Origin: Rhizobium sp. AAP43
GTDB lineage: Bacteria; Pseudomonadota; Alphaproteobacteria; Rhizobiales; Rhizobiaceae
Assembly (NCBI RefSeq): GCF_001296045.1
Contig: NZ_LJHS01000044.1
Span: 62,001-126,000 of the forward strand
Direction: 5' to 3'
Length of the DNA stretch: 64,000 bases
Both the position numbers and the translations under genes were made by a program. Within the stretch, counting starts at the first letter, position 1, and each line of letters begins with the position of its first letter. This document shows positions 10,066 to 19,102 of this stretch, one piece after another. Under the pieces are notes generated by a model. The model saw only the letters and a list, made by a program, of their open reading frames with translations. It made no database searches and was not told the origin of the DNA.

Positions 10066-10944
10066 TCAGCGCGCCGTGCGTGGCACCCGAACAATCCCGA
10101 GAACCAGGGCGCAACCCAGCATGATCACGCCGCCGCCCAGCAACTGCAGGGGCGTCAGGGGTTCATCGAGAAGAAGCGCACCGACCAGAACGGCAACGAC
10201 CGTGACTGCGAATTCGACACTGATTGCAGCCGTGGCGCCGATGCTTTTGACCAGGCCAAAATACAGCACATAGGTCAGCGCACTCATCAGGCCGGCCAAG
10301 GCGACGAGATAGAGATAGTCGATTGGCGCCGGAGTTCCCGGTACCGGTACAAACCAGAGCAGCGGGAATGTGAGTACACCGCCGGCGAGGAACGAGCCGA
10401 TGGTGACTTCCCAGGAGCCCGTGCCTTCGAGATGGCGGCTGGCATAGTTGCTGCCGTAGGCGGCCGAGAAGGTCGAGCCAACCATGGCAAGACAGCCGAC
10501 CAGAAAGGCGCTGGTTACGGGTACGGCCGGAAAACCGACCAGCATGACGATCCCGACCGTGCCGAGCACGAGCCCCAGCACGCGTGCCGGCGTGATGCGC
10601 TCGAGGCCCCAGAGCTGAGCGATAACCATGGAGAACAGGGGGATGGACGCGACGAAGATCGCCGCCATCGCCGTTCCGATCAGTGGGGTGGCGTAGGAAA
10701 GACCGATCAGCTGGCCTGCGACCGTCGTCGCACCGACCATGGTGAAGTGCAGCCAGCCGGCGCTGAAATCCAGTTTCCGCCTGAACACTTTCGCTAGGGC
10801 GACCAGCAGGAAACCCGCGATGAAGCAGCGAAAGGTGACGGCGCCGATCCAGCCGAAAGCGTCGACCACATGCAGCAGCAGCAGGAAGGACAGGCCCCAG
10901 GCGAAGGCGAGGTACGTGTAGACGGCGATGTCTCTGGGGCGCAT
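10066..10944 (-). CDS. DMT superfamily (EamA) transporter
   Basis: 292 residues with about ten transmembrane segments arranged as two EamA repeats, for example YLAFAWGLSFLLLLHVVDAFGW at the start and the second repeat beginning near FLVGCLAMVGSTFSAAYGSNY. The substrate cannot be read from sequence; relatives export metabolites or amino acids. It is the last gene in the minus-strand order purF, SDR, DMT, with 63 bp after the SDR start. It is distinct from the RarD-type protein near the left end, with which it shares only the fold. Confidence 0.87.
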   Translation of the reverse strand: MRPRDIAVYTYLAFAWGLSFLLLLHVVDAFGWIGAVTFRCFIAGFLLVALAKVFRRKLDFSAGWLHFTMVGATTVAGQLIGLSYATPLIGTAMAAIFVASIPLFSMVIAQLWGLERITPARVLGLVLGTVGIVMLVGFPAVPVTSAFLVGCLAMVGSTFSAAYGSNYASRHLEGTGSWEVTIGSFLAGGVLTFPLLWFVPVPGTPAPIDYLYLVALAGLMSALTYVLYFGLVKSIGATAAISVEFAVTVVAVLVGALLLDEPLTPLQLLGGGVIMLGCALVLGIVRVPRTAR

Positions 10945-11007
10945 GGGGAATCCGGGACGGTGGGGATCAGGCCTGGGCCGAACCCTGAGAGGAAAGAGCG
11001 TGCCCGA

Positions 11008-11748
11008 TTACTCCGGCATGTGATAGTCGACGATCTTGTCGTCCCTCAGGACATACAGCTTGCCGGTTTCCGTCTGATCCGGGCCAAGAAGCGGCAGCAG
11101 CTTGGCGGCGATTTCTGACGGATGCGGCAGGGTTTCCGGATCTTCACCTGGCATGGCCTGGGCGCGCATGGCCGTACGCGTCGCACCCGGATCGACCGAG
11201 AGGATCCGCAGCGGCAGACGTTGCGTTTCTCCGGCCCATGTGCGGGCAAGCGCTTCGACCGCGGCCTTGGAGGCGGAGTAGGGGCCCCAGAATGGCCGGC
11301 ACTTGTGGGCGGCACCTGAAGACAGGATCAGCGCGCGGCCCTGGTCGGACTTGACCAGCAACGGTTCCAGAGAGCGGATCAGGCGCCAGGTGGCGGTGAC
11401 GTTGATTGTCATCACCTTGTCGAAGACCTTGGCCTCGACATGGCCAATCGGCGCGATGACACCGAGAATGCCGGCATTGAACACGGCGATGTCGAGCTTG
11501 CCCCAACGGTCGAAGATATGGCCACCGAGCTGGTCGATCATCGCCATGTCGTTGAGATCGAAAGGAACGAGCGTTGCCGTGCCGCCGACGGCCTTGATCG
11601 CGTCATCAAGCTCTTCGAGGCCGCCCACAGTGCGCGCACAGGCAATGACGTGCGCACCGGCCTTGGCCAGTTCAAGCGCGGTGAAGTAGCCGATGCCGCG
11701 AGAGGCGCCGGTGACCAGCGCGAGCCGGCCCTTGAGATCGGTGGTCAT
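11008..11748 (-). CDS. SDR family NAD(P)-dependent oxidoreductase
   Basis: 246 residues, classical short-chain dehydrogenase. The cofactor loop TGASRGIG (14-21), NAG (FNAGILG), the catalytic Ser in LILSSGAAH and the YSASK active site are all visible. The substrate is unknown. The gene begins 21 bp after the purF stop on the same strand, so it is probably read through from purF; this linkage is common in rhizobia. The C-terminus (GKLYVLRDDKIVDYHMPE) is well formed, which supports an intact gene. Confidence 0.92.
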   Translation of the reverse strand: MTTDLKGRLALVTGASRGIGYFTALELAKAGAHVIACARTVGGLEELDDAIKAVGGTATLVPFDLNDMAMIDQLGGHIFDRWGKLDIAVFNAGILGVIAPIGHVEAKVFDKVMTINVTATWRLIRSLEPLLVKSDQGRALILSSGAAHKCRPFWGPYSASKAAVEALARTWAGETQRLPLRILSVDPGATRTAMRAQAMPGEDPETLPHPSEIAAKLLPLLGPDQTETGKLYVLRDDKIVDYHMPE

Positions 11749-11769
11749 GGTCAGTCCTGTCTCTTGCGC

Positions 11770-13260
11770 TCAGCCGTTGGCAGCGAGCATCGATTCCTTA
11801 CGGCCCGGCTTTTCGCTTTCCTTGTCGAGAAGGCGGGTCGGATAGTCACCGGTAAAATAGTGATCGGTGAACTGCGGATTGGCCGGATCACGCGGTTTGC
11901 CGCCGACTGCCTTGTAGAGGCCGTCGATCGACAGAAAGGCCAGCGAGTCTGCGCCGATATACTTCGCCATCGCCTCGATGCCGAGATACTGGTTGGCGAG
12001 CAGCTTTTCGGCATCCGGCGTGTCAATGCCATAGAAGTCGGGATGGAAGATCATCGGGCTCGCCACGCGGATATGGACTTCCTTGGCGCCGGCATCGCGG
12101 ATCATCTGGACGATCTTCAGCGAGGTCGTGCCACGCACGATCGAATCGTCGACCAGCACGACGCGCTTGCCCTCGATCATCGCCCGGTTGGCCGAATGCT
12201 TGAGCTTCACGCCGAAGGCACGGATCTGCTGGGTCGGCTCAATGAAGGTGCGGCCAACGTAATGGTTGCGGATGATGCCGTATTCGAACGGAATTCCGCT
12301 CTGCTGGGCATAGCCAAGGGCTGCCGGCGTACCGCCATCGGGAACCGGCACGACTACGTCGGCTTCAAGCGGTGCTTCGAGCGCCAGGTTCATGCCGGCA
12401 TTCTTGCGGGTGGTGTAGACGTTGCGGCCGGCGACGACGGAATCGGGGCGGGCGAAGTATACATATTCGAACAGGCAGACGCGTTCTGGCTGCGGACGCG
12501 CCGGCATGCGGGATTCGATCGTCACGGAGCCATCGGCCTGGGTTTCACAGATGATCACTTCGCCGTTCTTCACGTCGCGCACGAACTTCGCACCGATGAT
12601 GTCAAGCGCACAGGTTTCCGAACAGAAGATCGGCTTGCCGTCGAGATCGCCCATGACGAGCGGCCGAATGCCGATCGGATCGCGGGCAGCGATCAGCTTG
12701 GTGCGGGTCAGCGCGATCATCGCATAGCCGCCCTCCATCTGGCGAATGGCGTCGATGAAGCGGTCCGTGGTCGAGGCGTGGCGCGAGCGGGCGATGAGAT
12801 GGAGAACCACCTCGGTGTCCGATGTCGACTGGCAGATGGCGCCGGTGGCAATGATCTGCCGACGCAGTGTCAAGCCATTGGTGAAGTTGCCGTTATGGGC
12901 AATCGCAATACCGCCTTCTTCGAGTTCGGCAAACAGCGGCTGCACGTTGCGAAGCGCCACTTCTCCCGTTGTCGAATAGCGCGTGTGGCCGATGGCCTGC
13001 GGACCCGGAAGCTTCGCCAGCGTCACAGGGTTGGTATAGTGGTCCCCGACCAGGCCCATGTGCTTTTCAGTGTAGAACTGGCGTCCGTCGAACGAGACGA
13101 TACCGGCCGCTTCCTGGCCGCGATGTTGGAGCGCATGCAGGCCGAGCGCCGTCAGCGTCGAGGCGTCCGGATGGCCGAGGATCCCGAAGACCCCGCATTC
13201 CTCGTGGAACTTGTCGTCATGACCACCGTAGACGACATGGGGATGGCTGAACTGCTTCAT
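11770..13260 (-). CDS. purF: amidophosphoribosyltransferase
   Basis: 496 residues; catalyses the first committed step of purine synthesis (PRPP plus glutamine to phosphoribosylamine). The N-terminal glutaminase is class II: the nucleophile Cys22 in EECGVFGILG would be exposed by removal of a propeptide of about 21 residues, as in the Bacillus-type enzyme. HALQHRGQEAAGI and the PRPP-binding VVLVDDSIVRGTT (about 366-378) are present. It lies downstream of cvpA, the classic purF neighbour, with a hairpin in the 125-bp gap. Confidence 0.97.
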   Translation of the reverse strand: MKQFSHPHVVYGGHDDKFHEECGVFGILGHPDASTLTALGLHALQHRGQEAAGIVSFDGRQFYTEKHMGLVGDHYTNPVTLAKLPGPQAIGHTRYSTTGEVALRNVQPLFAELEEGGIAIAHNGNFTNGLTLRRQIIATGAICQSTSDTEVVLHLIARSRHASTTDRFIDAIRQMEGGYAMIALTRTKLIAARDPIGIRPLVMGDLDGKPIFCSETCALDIIGAKFVRDVKNGEVIICETQADGSVTIESRMPARPQPERVCLFEYVYFARPDSVVAGRNVYTTRKNAGMNLALEAPLEADVVVPVPDGGTPAALGYAQQSGIPFEYGIIRNHYVGRTFIEPTQQIRAFGVKLKHSANRAMIEGKRVVLVDDSIVRGTTSLKIVQMIRDAGAKEVHIRVASPMIFHPDFYGIDTPDAEKLLANQYLGIEAMAKYIGADSLAFLSIDGLYKAVGGKPRDPANPQFTDHYFTGDYPTRLLDKESEKPGRKESMLAANG

Positions 13261-13316
13261 GGCGATTTGCCTTTGCTCCGGGGACAGATGCGGGGGTGTA
13301 GGCTTTTAACACGGAA

Positions 13317-13343
13317 GCCGCCGGTCTGTCCTGATCCGGCGGC
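13317..13343 (-). terminator. hairpin between cvpA and purF
   Basis: Arms GCCGCCGG (13317-13324) and CCGGCGGC (13336-13343) with an 11-nt loop, downstream of cvpA on the minus strand. No U-tract follows, so it may attenuate or stabilise rather than terminate. Confidence 0.45.
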
Positions 13344-13385
13344 GTCTTGGCTCGTTCGTTGCGTCGCGAAGTGTCCGCGTCGCTA

Positions 13386-13964
13386 TCAGTTGTTCTCCGC
13401 CGGTGCCTGTTCCGCCGGGGCTTGCTCGGCGGGGGCCGCACCTTCTTCCTCGCGTCCGAGGATGCGTTCGCGGATCTGCGGCTCGATGTCCTGCGGCAGG
13501 ACGGCTTCAAGCTTCAGCACAAGACCGTCCAGGAAGGGCTTGGTCTTGGCTTCATTGACCCAGTCTGGGCGCTGGCGCACATCGATCAGCCAGTTCCAGA
13601 AGGCAACGGCGACGACCAGCAGAAGGAGGCCGCGTGCTGCACCAAACAGGAAACCGAGCGTCCGGTCGAGGGCACCAATGCGGCTGTCGATGATGAAATC
13701 CGCGATCCGTGACGTGATGAAGGAGATCACGATCAAGGACACGAAGAAGATGATGCCGGCCGAACCAGCCAGCGCAATGCGGTCATCTGCCGTGTAGTTT
13801 TTCGCCAGCGGCAGCAGCAGCGGATAGAGATAATAGGCTGCAGCGACCGAACCGGCCCAGCTGGCGATCGACAGCACTTCGCGAGAAAAGCCGCGCACCA
13901 TGGCGAGTACGGCCGAAAAGAGAACGACGCCGATGACAATACCGTCGAAAATAGTGATGGGCAT
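13386..13964 (-). CDS. cvpA: CvpA family membrane protein
   Basis: 192 residues with four hydrophobic segments: TIFDGIVIGVVLFSAVLAMVRG with the family's GFSREVLSI motif, AAAYYLYPLLLP, IIFFVSLIVISFI, and LFGAARGLLLLVVAVAFWNWL. The RTLGFLFGAARG motif is typical of CvpA. In E. coli the protein is needed for colicin V production and affects envelope robustness; the mechanism is unclear. The tail is a low-complexity PAEQA repeat (APAEQAPAEQAPAENN), likely cytoplasmic or disordered. It lies 89 bp after radA and upstream of purF on the same strand. Confidence 0.93.
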   Translation of the reverse strand: MPITIFDGIVIGVVLFSAVLAMVRGFSREVLSIASWAGSVAAAYYLYPLLLPLAKNYTADDRIALAGSAGIIFFVSLIVISFITSRIADFIIDSRIGALDRTLGFLFGAARGLLLLVVAVAFWNWLIDVRQRPDWVNEAKTKPFLDGLVLKLEAVLPQDIEPQIRERILGREEEGAAPAEQAPAEQAPAENN

Positions 13965-14053
13965 TTAATACCAACTCCAAGCGTCGCCGGCATAAGCCGA
14001 CATGATTGTCACCGTACACCGTTGAAACGCATCGGATGATGCGCTGCAACGGA

Positions 14054-15457
14054 TCAAGCATCCTCCTGATCCGCTGGGGCCTTCAGCCGGGAACCGGCGA
14101 TGCGCGCCACCAGATCGGGCAGGCTGTCGACTTCCGTCCATTTGCCCGCCGAACCCTTGGGCAGGTCCGAAGAGGCAGCCGGGAAAACCGCAGCGGAAAA
14201 ACCGAGTTTTTCCGCTTCTTTGAGCCTTTGGCCGGTATAGGCCACAGGCCTTACAGCCCCCGACAGGCTGACCTCGCCGAAATAGACGCAATCGGCCGGA
14301 AGGGCAAGACCGGCAAGTGACGAAACCAGAGCCGCGGCAATCGCCATGTCCGCTGCCGGCTCCCGGATCCTGTAACCGCCGGCAACATTCAGATAGACGT
14401 CATGTTGCCCCAACCGCACACCGCAATGCGCTTCCAAAACCGCCAAAATCATGGCGAGCCGTGAGGAATCCCAGCCGACAACCGCCCGACGGGGTGTACC
14501 CAGTGATGTTGCCGCCACAAGCGCTTGCACCTCGACCAGCACGGGCCGCGTGCCTTCGATCCCGGCAAAGACCGCGGCTCCCGGTGCCTTCTCGTTGCGC
14601 TCGCCAAGAAAGAGCTCCGACGGATTGGAGACTTCCCTCAGACCACGGTCCGACATTTCGAACACGCCGATCTCGTCGGTTGGTCCGAAGCGGTTCTTCA
14701 CGGTTCTGAGGATCCGGTAGTGATGACCGCGGTCACCCTCGAAATAGAGGACGGCGTCGACCATGTGCTCGACCACGCGAGGACCGGCAATCTGTCCTTC
14801 CTTGGTGACGTGGCCGACAAGCACCATGGTTGCGCCCGTTTGTTTGGCGAAGCGGATCATCGCCTGCACACCGGTCCTGACCTGGGTCACCGTGCCGGGC
14901 GCGCTGTCGGCCGTATCGCTCCACAAGGTCTGGATCGAATCGATAATGACAAGATCCGGCCGCTTTCCTTCCGAGATCGTCGCCAGAATATCCTCGACAT
15001 TGGTTTCGGCGGCGAGCAGCACGTCGGTATCGGCGGCCCCCAGTCTCTGGGCACGAAGCCGGACCTGTGCCACGGCCTCTTCGCCGGAGACATAGACGAT
15101 CCGATGGCCGCGCCGGGACAAGGCGGCTGCCGCCTGCATCAGGAGTGTTGATTTGCCGATGCCGGGATCGCCGCCGATCAACACGGCAGAGCCACGCACG
15201 AAACCGCCGCCCGTGGCGCGATCAAGTTCCGCCATGCCGGTCGGAATGCGGGGGGCTTCTTCGATTTCGCCGGAGAGCGAGGTCAGCGTGACTGCACGCC
15301 CCTTCTTCGGCGTCTTGCCCGGACCACCGCCAATGCCACCCATCGGATCTTCTTCGACGATGGTGTTCCACTCGCCGCATCCCTCGCATTTGCCGGCCCA
15401 GCGGGTGTGTACGGTGCCGCAGTTCTGGCAGATGAATTGGGTCTTCGCTTTGGCCAT
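14054..15457 (-). CDS. radA: DNA repair protein RadA
   Basis: 467 residues with the full RadA order: an N-terminal C4 zinc finger (Cys10, Cys13, Cys24, Cys27), a RecA-like ATPase with Walker A GGDPGIGKST (about 94-103), the RadA-specific KNRFG motif (about 252-256) and a C-terminal Lon-protease-like domain (GVRLGQHDVYLNVAGG, VSLSGAVRPV). It is a branch-migration helicase in recombinational repair. Its start lies three bases after the stop of a ParE-like toxin, so radA can be transcribed, and possibly translationally affected, by the toxin-antitoxin operon. Confidence 0.96.
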   Translation of the reverse strand: MAKAKTQFICQNCGTVHTRWAGKCEGCGEWNTIVEEDPMGGIGGGPGKTPKKGRAVTLTSLSGEIEEAPRIPTGMAELDRATGGGFVRGSAVLIGGDPGIGKSTLLMQAAAALSRRGHRIVYVSGEEAVAQVRLRAQRLGAADTDVLLAAETNVEDILATISEGKRPDLVIIDSIQTLWSDTADSAPGTVTQVRTGVQAMIRFAKQTGATMVLVGHVTKEGQIAGPRVVEHMVDAVLYFEGDRGHHYRILRTVKNRFGPTDEIGVFEMSDRGLREVSNPSELFLGERNEKAPGAAVFAGIEGTRPVLVEVQALVAATSLGTPRRAVVGWDSSRLAMILAVLEAHCGVRLGQHDVYLNVAGGYRIREPAADMAIAAALVSSLAGLALPADCVYFGEVSLSGAVRPVAYTGQRLKEAEKLGFSAAVFPAASSDLPKGSAGKWTEVDSLPDLVARIAGSRLKAPADQEDA

Positions 15458-15460
15458 AAG

Positions 15461-15769
15461 TCAGGGTTCGCTTTCGGGGAAGTCGTCGGGTGTTGTGTTC
15501 TGGCGTCCGTGCATCACGCGCAGCACGGTGACCGTGTCATCGGTGATCGTGAAATAGATGCATCTGTTTCTAAAGGGAAATGCCCTTAATCCAGGGCTAA
15601 ATGTACGCGGTACACCGCTCACGCCGAGTTCCGCGATAGACCTAATCTTCCTGTTGATTTCGTGTAGAAGGCGTTCTGCAGCGCCGGGGTCGAATGCGCA
15701 GACATAGTCATAATGCGCGCGGAGATCTCGAAGGGCGCTTTTGGTCAGCACCAGTTGGCGTCGTCGCAT
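15461..15769 (-). CDS. RelE/ParE family toxin
   Basis: 102 residues of the ParE fold: ALRDLRAHYDYV (12-23), INRKIRSIAELG, the turn RTFSPGLRAFPFRNRCIYFTI and the C-terminal TVLRVMHGRQN, where ParE members carry key Arg and His residues. ParE toxins poison gyrase, whereas RelE types cut mRNA; the sequence favours ParE but the target is inference. The start overlaps the antitoxin gene by 62 bases, unusually long, and the stop is three bases before radA. A GTG codon 18 bases inside the gene is an alternative start that would reduce the overlap. Confidence 0.87.
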   Translation of the reverse strand: MRRRQLVLTKSALRDLRAHYDYVCAFDPGAAERLLHEINRKIRSIAELGVSGVPRTFSPGLRAFPFRNRCIYFTITDDTVTVLRVMHGRQNTTPDDFPESEP

Positions 15770-16022
15770 CCTCGCTGTCCTCCGGCATCCTCAATATGTA
15801 TGCCGTCAATTCGGCTTCACTCTCGAAGCTCATCACGCGTCCTGCCTCGACATCGTCGATTCCTTCCTGAATGAACGCCCGCAGCTCTTGGAGCTTGCCT
15901 TCTTTGCTGCCGAGCAGGCGCAGGCCAGCGGCAACGGCTTCATCGGCATTCCGATAAATGCCGGCTTCAACCTGCTCTTCGATGAAACGTCTATCTTCCG
16001 CAGCCAATTGGATCTCGGGCAT
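15708..16022 (-). CDS. ParD-type antitoxin (CopG/ribbon-helix-helix)
   Basis: 104 residues. The N-terminal half matches the ParD ribbon-helix-helix DNA-binding fold (MPEIQLAAEDRRFIEEQVEAG, then YRNADEAVAAGLRLL). The middle (EGKLQELRAFIQEGIDDVEAG) is the toxin-binding helix region typical of ParD. The tail DATTPTGADQKRPSRSPRAL lies over the toxin start, reads like out-of-frame sequence and may be dispensable. It would bind its own promoter, expected in the 65-bp gap after alr. The pair interrupts the alr-radA neighbourhood. Confidence 0.87.
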   Translation of the reverse strand: MPEIQLAAEDRRFIEEQVEAGIYRNADEAVAAGLRLLGSKEGKLQELRAFIQEGIDDVEAGRVMSFESEAELTAYILRMPEDSEDATTPTGADQKRPSRSPRAL

Positions 16023-16087
16023 TTCGATCTCCTTTTGTTCTCAAATAGCACGGACTGAAATCTGATTCCAGTCCCGGCTAGATGATG

Positions 16088-17254
16088 TCAGATTTCACCT
16101 TCGAGATAGAGCCGCTCATAACGCAATCCAAGCCCCGTCAGCAGTTCGTAACCGATGCTGCCGGCAGCACGCGCGACGTCGTCGATGGGCATGGCCGCGC
16201 CAAACAGCTCGATGTAATCGCCGCTGCGGACTGCCTTTTCCGGCAGATCGGTCACATCGAACACCGTGAGGTCCATGGTCACGCGACCGATAACGGGAAC
16301 GCGATGCCCTGATATTACGCCTTCGGCACCGGCAAGCCCCTGACCACGCAAGGCAATGCCGGATCCGGAGAGGTTGCGCAGATAGCCGTCCGCATAGCCG
16401 ATACTTGCGACCGCCAACCGGCTGTCGCGTTGCAGCACATGGCTTGCGCCATAGCTCACAGTCTCGCCGGCCTTGGCCTCGCGGATCTGCAGGATACGCG
16501 CTTCCGCCTTGACCACGGGACGCATGGGGTTTTCGACACCTGAAAGCGCTTCGCCGCCGTATAGGGCGATGCCGGGCCGCGTCAGATCGAAGTGATAATC
16601 GGGGCCAAGAAGGATCCCGGCTGACGCCGAAAGACTGCAATCGATGCCTTCGAAAGCCGCGCTAAGCTGTTGGAATTTCTCCAGTTGCTGGCGGTTCATC
16701 GTCGAGGTGGGATCATCGCCGCAGGCGAGGTGGCTCATCACCAGCACCGGGTCGAGGCTGGATGGCCGCGATACGTCGTCCGCCAGAGCCAGCGCGTCGG
16801 CAAGCGGCAGGCCAAGGCGATTGAAGCCCGTGTCGACATGGAGCGCGCACGGATAGGGTCCGCGTTCCGAAAGCAGAGCCATCCAGAAGGCAAGCTGCTC
16901 TTCCGAGGCGATGACGGGTACCAGGTCGTTGTCGAAGAAAGTGTCTTCCTGCCCCGGCCAGATGCCGGAGAGAACGAAGATCCGCGCTTCCGGCGCATAG
17001 GGCCGAAGCGTTGCCCCCTCGGCCGGCACTGCCACGAAGAAATCCCGGGCGCCGGCATGGTAGAGTGTCTGTCCCACATCCTCGATGCCGAGCCCATAAG
17101 CATCGGCTTTCACCACCGCCGCAGCCCGGGCCTTGCCCGACCGTCGTGCCATGTCACGCCAGTTGTCGGCGATAGCGCCGAGATCGATGGTCAGGCGGAG
17201 CGGGGCGGAGAGAAATTCCGCCGGTGCGTCGGTGATCGAGAATCTGTCTGTCAT
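16088..17254 (-). CDS. alr: alanine racemase
   Basis: 388 residues; a PLP enzyme interconverting L- and D-alanine for peptidoglycan. The cofactor lysine is in VVKADAYGLG (Lys49), the catalytic tyrosine in ETVSYGAS, and the C-terminal beta domain has GRVTMDLTVFDVTD. The frame is open to 17482, but ATG 17254 (MTDRFSITDAPAE) is chosen because the upstream portion is translated terminator and repeat DNA (MAGLVPAIF). A strong terminator separates alr from dnaB, so alr probably has its own promoter in 17255-17379. Confidence 0.95.
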   Translation of the reverse strand: MTDRFSITDAPAEFLSAPLRLTIDLGAIADNWRDMARRSGKARAAAVVKADAYGLGIEDVGQTLYHAGARDFFVAVPAEGATLRPYAPEARIFVLSGIWPGQEDTFFDNDLVPVIASEEQLAFWMALLSERGPYPCALHVDTGFNRLGLPLADALALADDVSRPSSLDPVLVMSHLACGDDPTSTMNRQQLEKFQQLSAAFEGIDCSLSASAGILLGPDYHFDLTRPGIALYGGEALSGVENPMRPVVKAEARILQIREAKAGETVSYGASHVLQRDSRLAVASIGYADGYLRNLSGSGIALRGQGLAGAEGVISGHRVPVIGRVTMDLTVFDVTDLPEKAVRSGDYIELFGAAMPIDDVARAAGSIGYELLTGLGLRYERLYLEGEI

Positions 17255-17379
17255 GGATGCCGTTGGCTGGAACTGTGAGGGTTGAGGAACCCTAGCATCT
17301 TTGCAGATGCCGGTAAGAGACACGGCAAAATTTATGCTGCTATGCACAGTGTTTCGCGGTCTGCTCACTTCGCCATCGG

Positions 17380-17410
17380 AAAAGAAAATGGCCGGCACAA
17401 GGCCGGCCAT
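17380..17410 (-). terminator. intrinsic terminator of dnaB
   Basis: On the minus strand ATGGCCGGC, a 5-nt loop and GCCGGCCAT form a 9-bp perfect stem, followed by TTTTCTTTT. The stem also matches the dispersed rhizobial palindrome that translates as MAGLVPAI, so a repeat may have been recruited as a terminator. Confidence 0.82.
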
Positions 17411-17435
17411 GATCGGGATAAGCTTCAGATGCGTC

Positions 17436-18932
17436 TCACGGTTCTTCATACTGGATGAAGGTCGGGTCGGCGAGATCCGCAAAGCGGGTGAACTCCGACT
17501 GGAAGGCGAGCTTGACGGTACCGGTCGGTCCGTGACGCTGCTTGGCGATGATCACGTCGGCCGTGCCCTTGACCTTTTCCATATGGGCTTCCCATTCCGG
17601 ATACTTCGGATCGGCAAGATCGCGCGGCTCGAGGTTCTTCACGTAGTATTCCTCACGGAACACGAAGAGCACCACGTCGGCGTCCTGCTCGATCGAGCCT
17701 GATTCACGAAGGTCGGAGAGCTGCGGGCGCTTGTCTTCGCGGCTTTCGACCTGACGCGAGAGCTGGGAAAGAGCGACGATCGGCACAGCCAGTTCCTTGC
17801 CGAGCGATTTGAGGCCCGTGGTGATCTGGGTGATTTCCTGAACGCGGTTTTCCCCCGACTTGCCCGAGCCGGTCATCAGCTGGATATAGTCCACCACGAG
17901 GAAGTCGAGGCCACGCTGGCGCTTGAGGCGGCGGGCGCGGGCCGCGAGCTGGGCAATCGAGATACCACCGGTCTGGTCGATAAAGAGCGGCACCTTCTGC
18001 ATCGTCTGGGAAAAACCAACGAGCTTTTCGAACTCGTGCTCGGTAATGTCGCCGCGACGGATCTTGGAGGAGGAGACTTCCGTCTGCTCGGACATGATAC
18101 GGGTGGCGAGCTGTTCGGCCGACATTTCGAGCGAGTAAAAGCCGACGACGCCGCCGTTCTTCGCCTTCAACGATCCGTCCGGCATCACTTCCGGCTCGTA
18201 AGCCGCCGCGATGTTCCAGGCGATGTTGGTCGCAAGCGAGGTTTTACCCATACCCGGACGTCCGGCGAGAACGATCAAGTCAGACCGCTGCAGGCCACCC
18301 ATCTTGGAATCGAGCGAGCTGATGCCGGTGGAAATACCCGAGAGGTTGCCATCGCGCTCGAAGGCAGCGCCTGCCATGTCAACGGCCTGGGCTACAGCGT
18401 CAGAGAAGGACTGGAAGCCACCGTCATTGCGGCCATTTTCGGCCAGCGCAAACAGGCGGCGCTCGGTATCCTCGATCTGTGTCTGCGGCGGCATGTCGAG
18501 CGGCGCATCATAGGCGATGTTGACGACATCTTCGCCGATCTGGATCAGTGCGCGGCGCAGCGCCAGATCATAGATCGCGCGGCCATAGTCTTCCGCATTG
18601 ATGATGGTGACGGCTTCAGACGCGAGACGCGCGAGATATTGCGCGACCGTCAGATCGCCGACCCGCTGGTCTGCCGGCAGGAAGGTCTTGATGGTGACCG
18701 GGTTTGCCGTCTTGCCCATGCGGATGATCTCGGAGGCAACCTCGAAGATCTTCCGGTGCAGCGGCTCATAGAGGTGATCCGGCTTCAGGAAGTCGGAAAC
18801 GCGGTAATAGGCGTCATTGTTGACGAGAATGGCGCCGAGCAGAGCCTGTTCCGCCTCGATATTGTTCGGTGCTTCCCGATACAGCGGTTCGGCAGCTTGC
18901 TGCGGCGCGATGTTACGAACGGCTTCGATCAT
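17436..18932 (-). CDS. dnaB: replicative DNA helicase DnaB
   Basis: 498 residues. An N-terminal DnaG-interacting helical domain (NIEAEQALLGAILVNNDAYYRV) precedes a RecA-type hexameric helicase domain with Walker A AGRPGMGKTS (about 222-231), GFYSLEMSAEQLATRI, DFLVVDYIQLM and the SQLSRQVESR motif with the arginine finger region. No intein or insertion is present. It is transcribed alone and ends at a strong terminator. The initiator region MIEAVRNIAPQQAAEPLYREAPNN fits rhizobial homologues. Confidence 0.97.
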   Translation of the reverse strand: MIEAVRNIAPQQAAEPLYREAPNNIEAEQALLGAILVNNDAYYRVSDFLKPDHLYEPLHRKIFEVASEIIRMGKTANPVTIKTFLPADQRVGDLTVAQYLARLASEAVTIINAEDYGRAIYDLALRRALIQIGEDVVNIAYDAPLDMPPQTQIEDTERRLFALAENGRNDGGFQSFSDAVAQAVDMAGAAFERDGNLSGISTGISSLDSKMGGLQRSDLIVLAGRPGMGKTSLATNIAWNIAAAYEPEVMPDGSLKAKNGGVVGFYSLEMSAEQLATRIMSEQTEVSSSKIRRGDITEHEFEKLVGFSQTMQKVPLFIDQTGGISIAQLAARARRLKRQRGLDFLVVDYIQLMTGSGKSGENRVQEITQITTGLKSLGKELAVPIVALSQLSRQVESREDKRPQLSDLRESGSIEQDADVVLFVFREEYYVKNLEPRDLADPKYPEWEAHMEKVKGTADVIIAKQRHGPTGTVKLAFQSEFTRFADLADPTFIQYEEP

Positions 18933-19102
18933 GGTGTCACAGCTTCTTCACGGTTGGGGCTTCGCCTTGGGTTTGGCCACCCAGGCCTGCACAGTCAACC
19001 GGCGTCTCGAATGCGCTGGACTTTTTCGTCTTGTCCCCAGCAATCAACAGGCGCGGAAATTTGCGCTTGACGTCTTTTCCGGCGAATCGTGTGCAAGCTC
19101 TC

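Noticed and set aside
13390..13440. Apparent Ala-Gly-Ala-Cys-Ser repeat protein on the plus strand
   Set aside because: It is the antisense of the PAEQA tail repeat of CvpA.
11440..13797. 785-codon plus-strand frame opposite purF and the SDR gene
   Set aside because: It is fully antisense to purF, cvpA and SDR genes with complete motifs. Long antisense frames are a normal by-product of high-GC codon usage; the protein has no recognisable domain.
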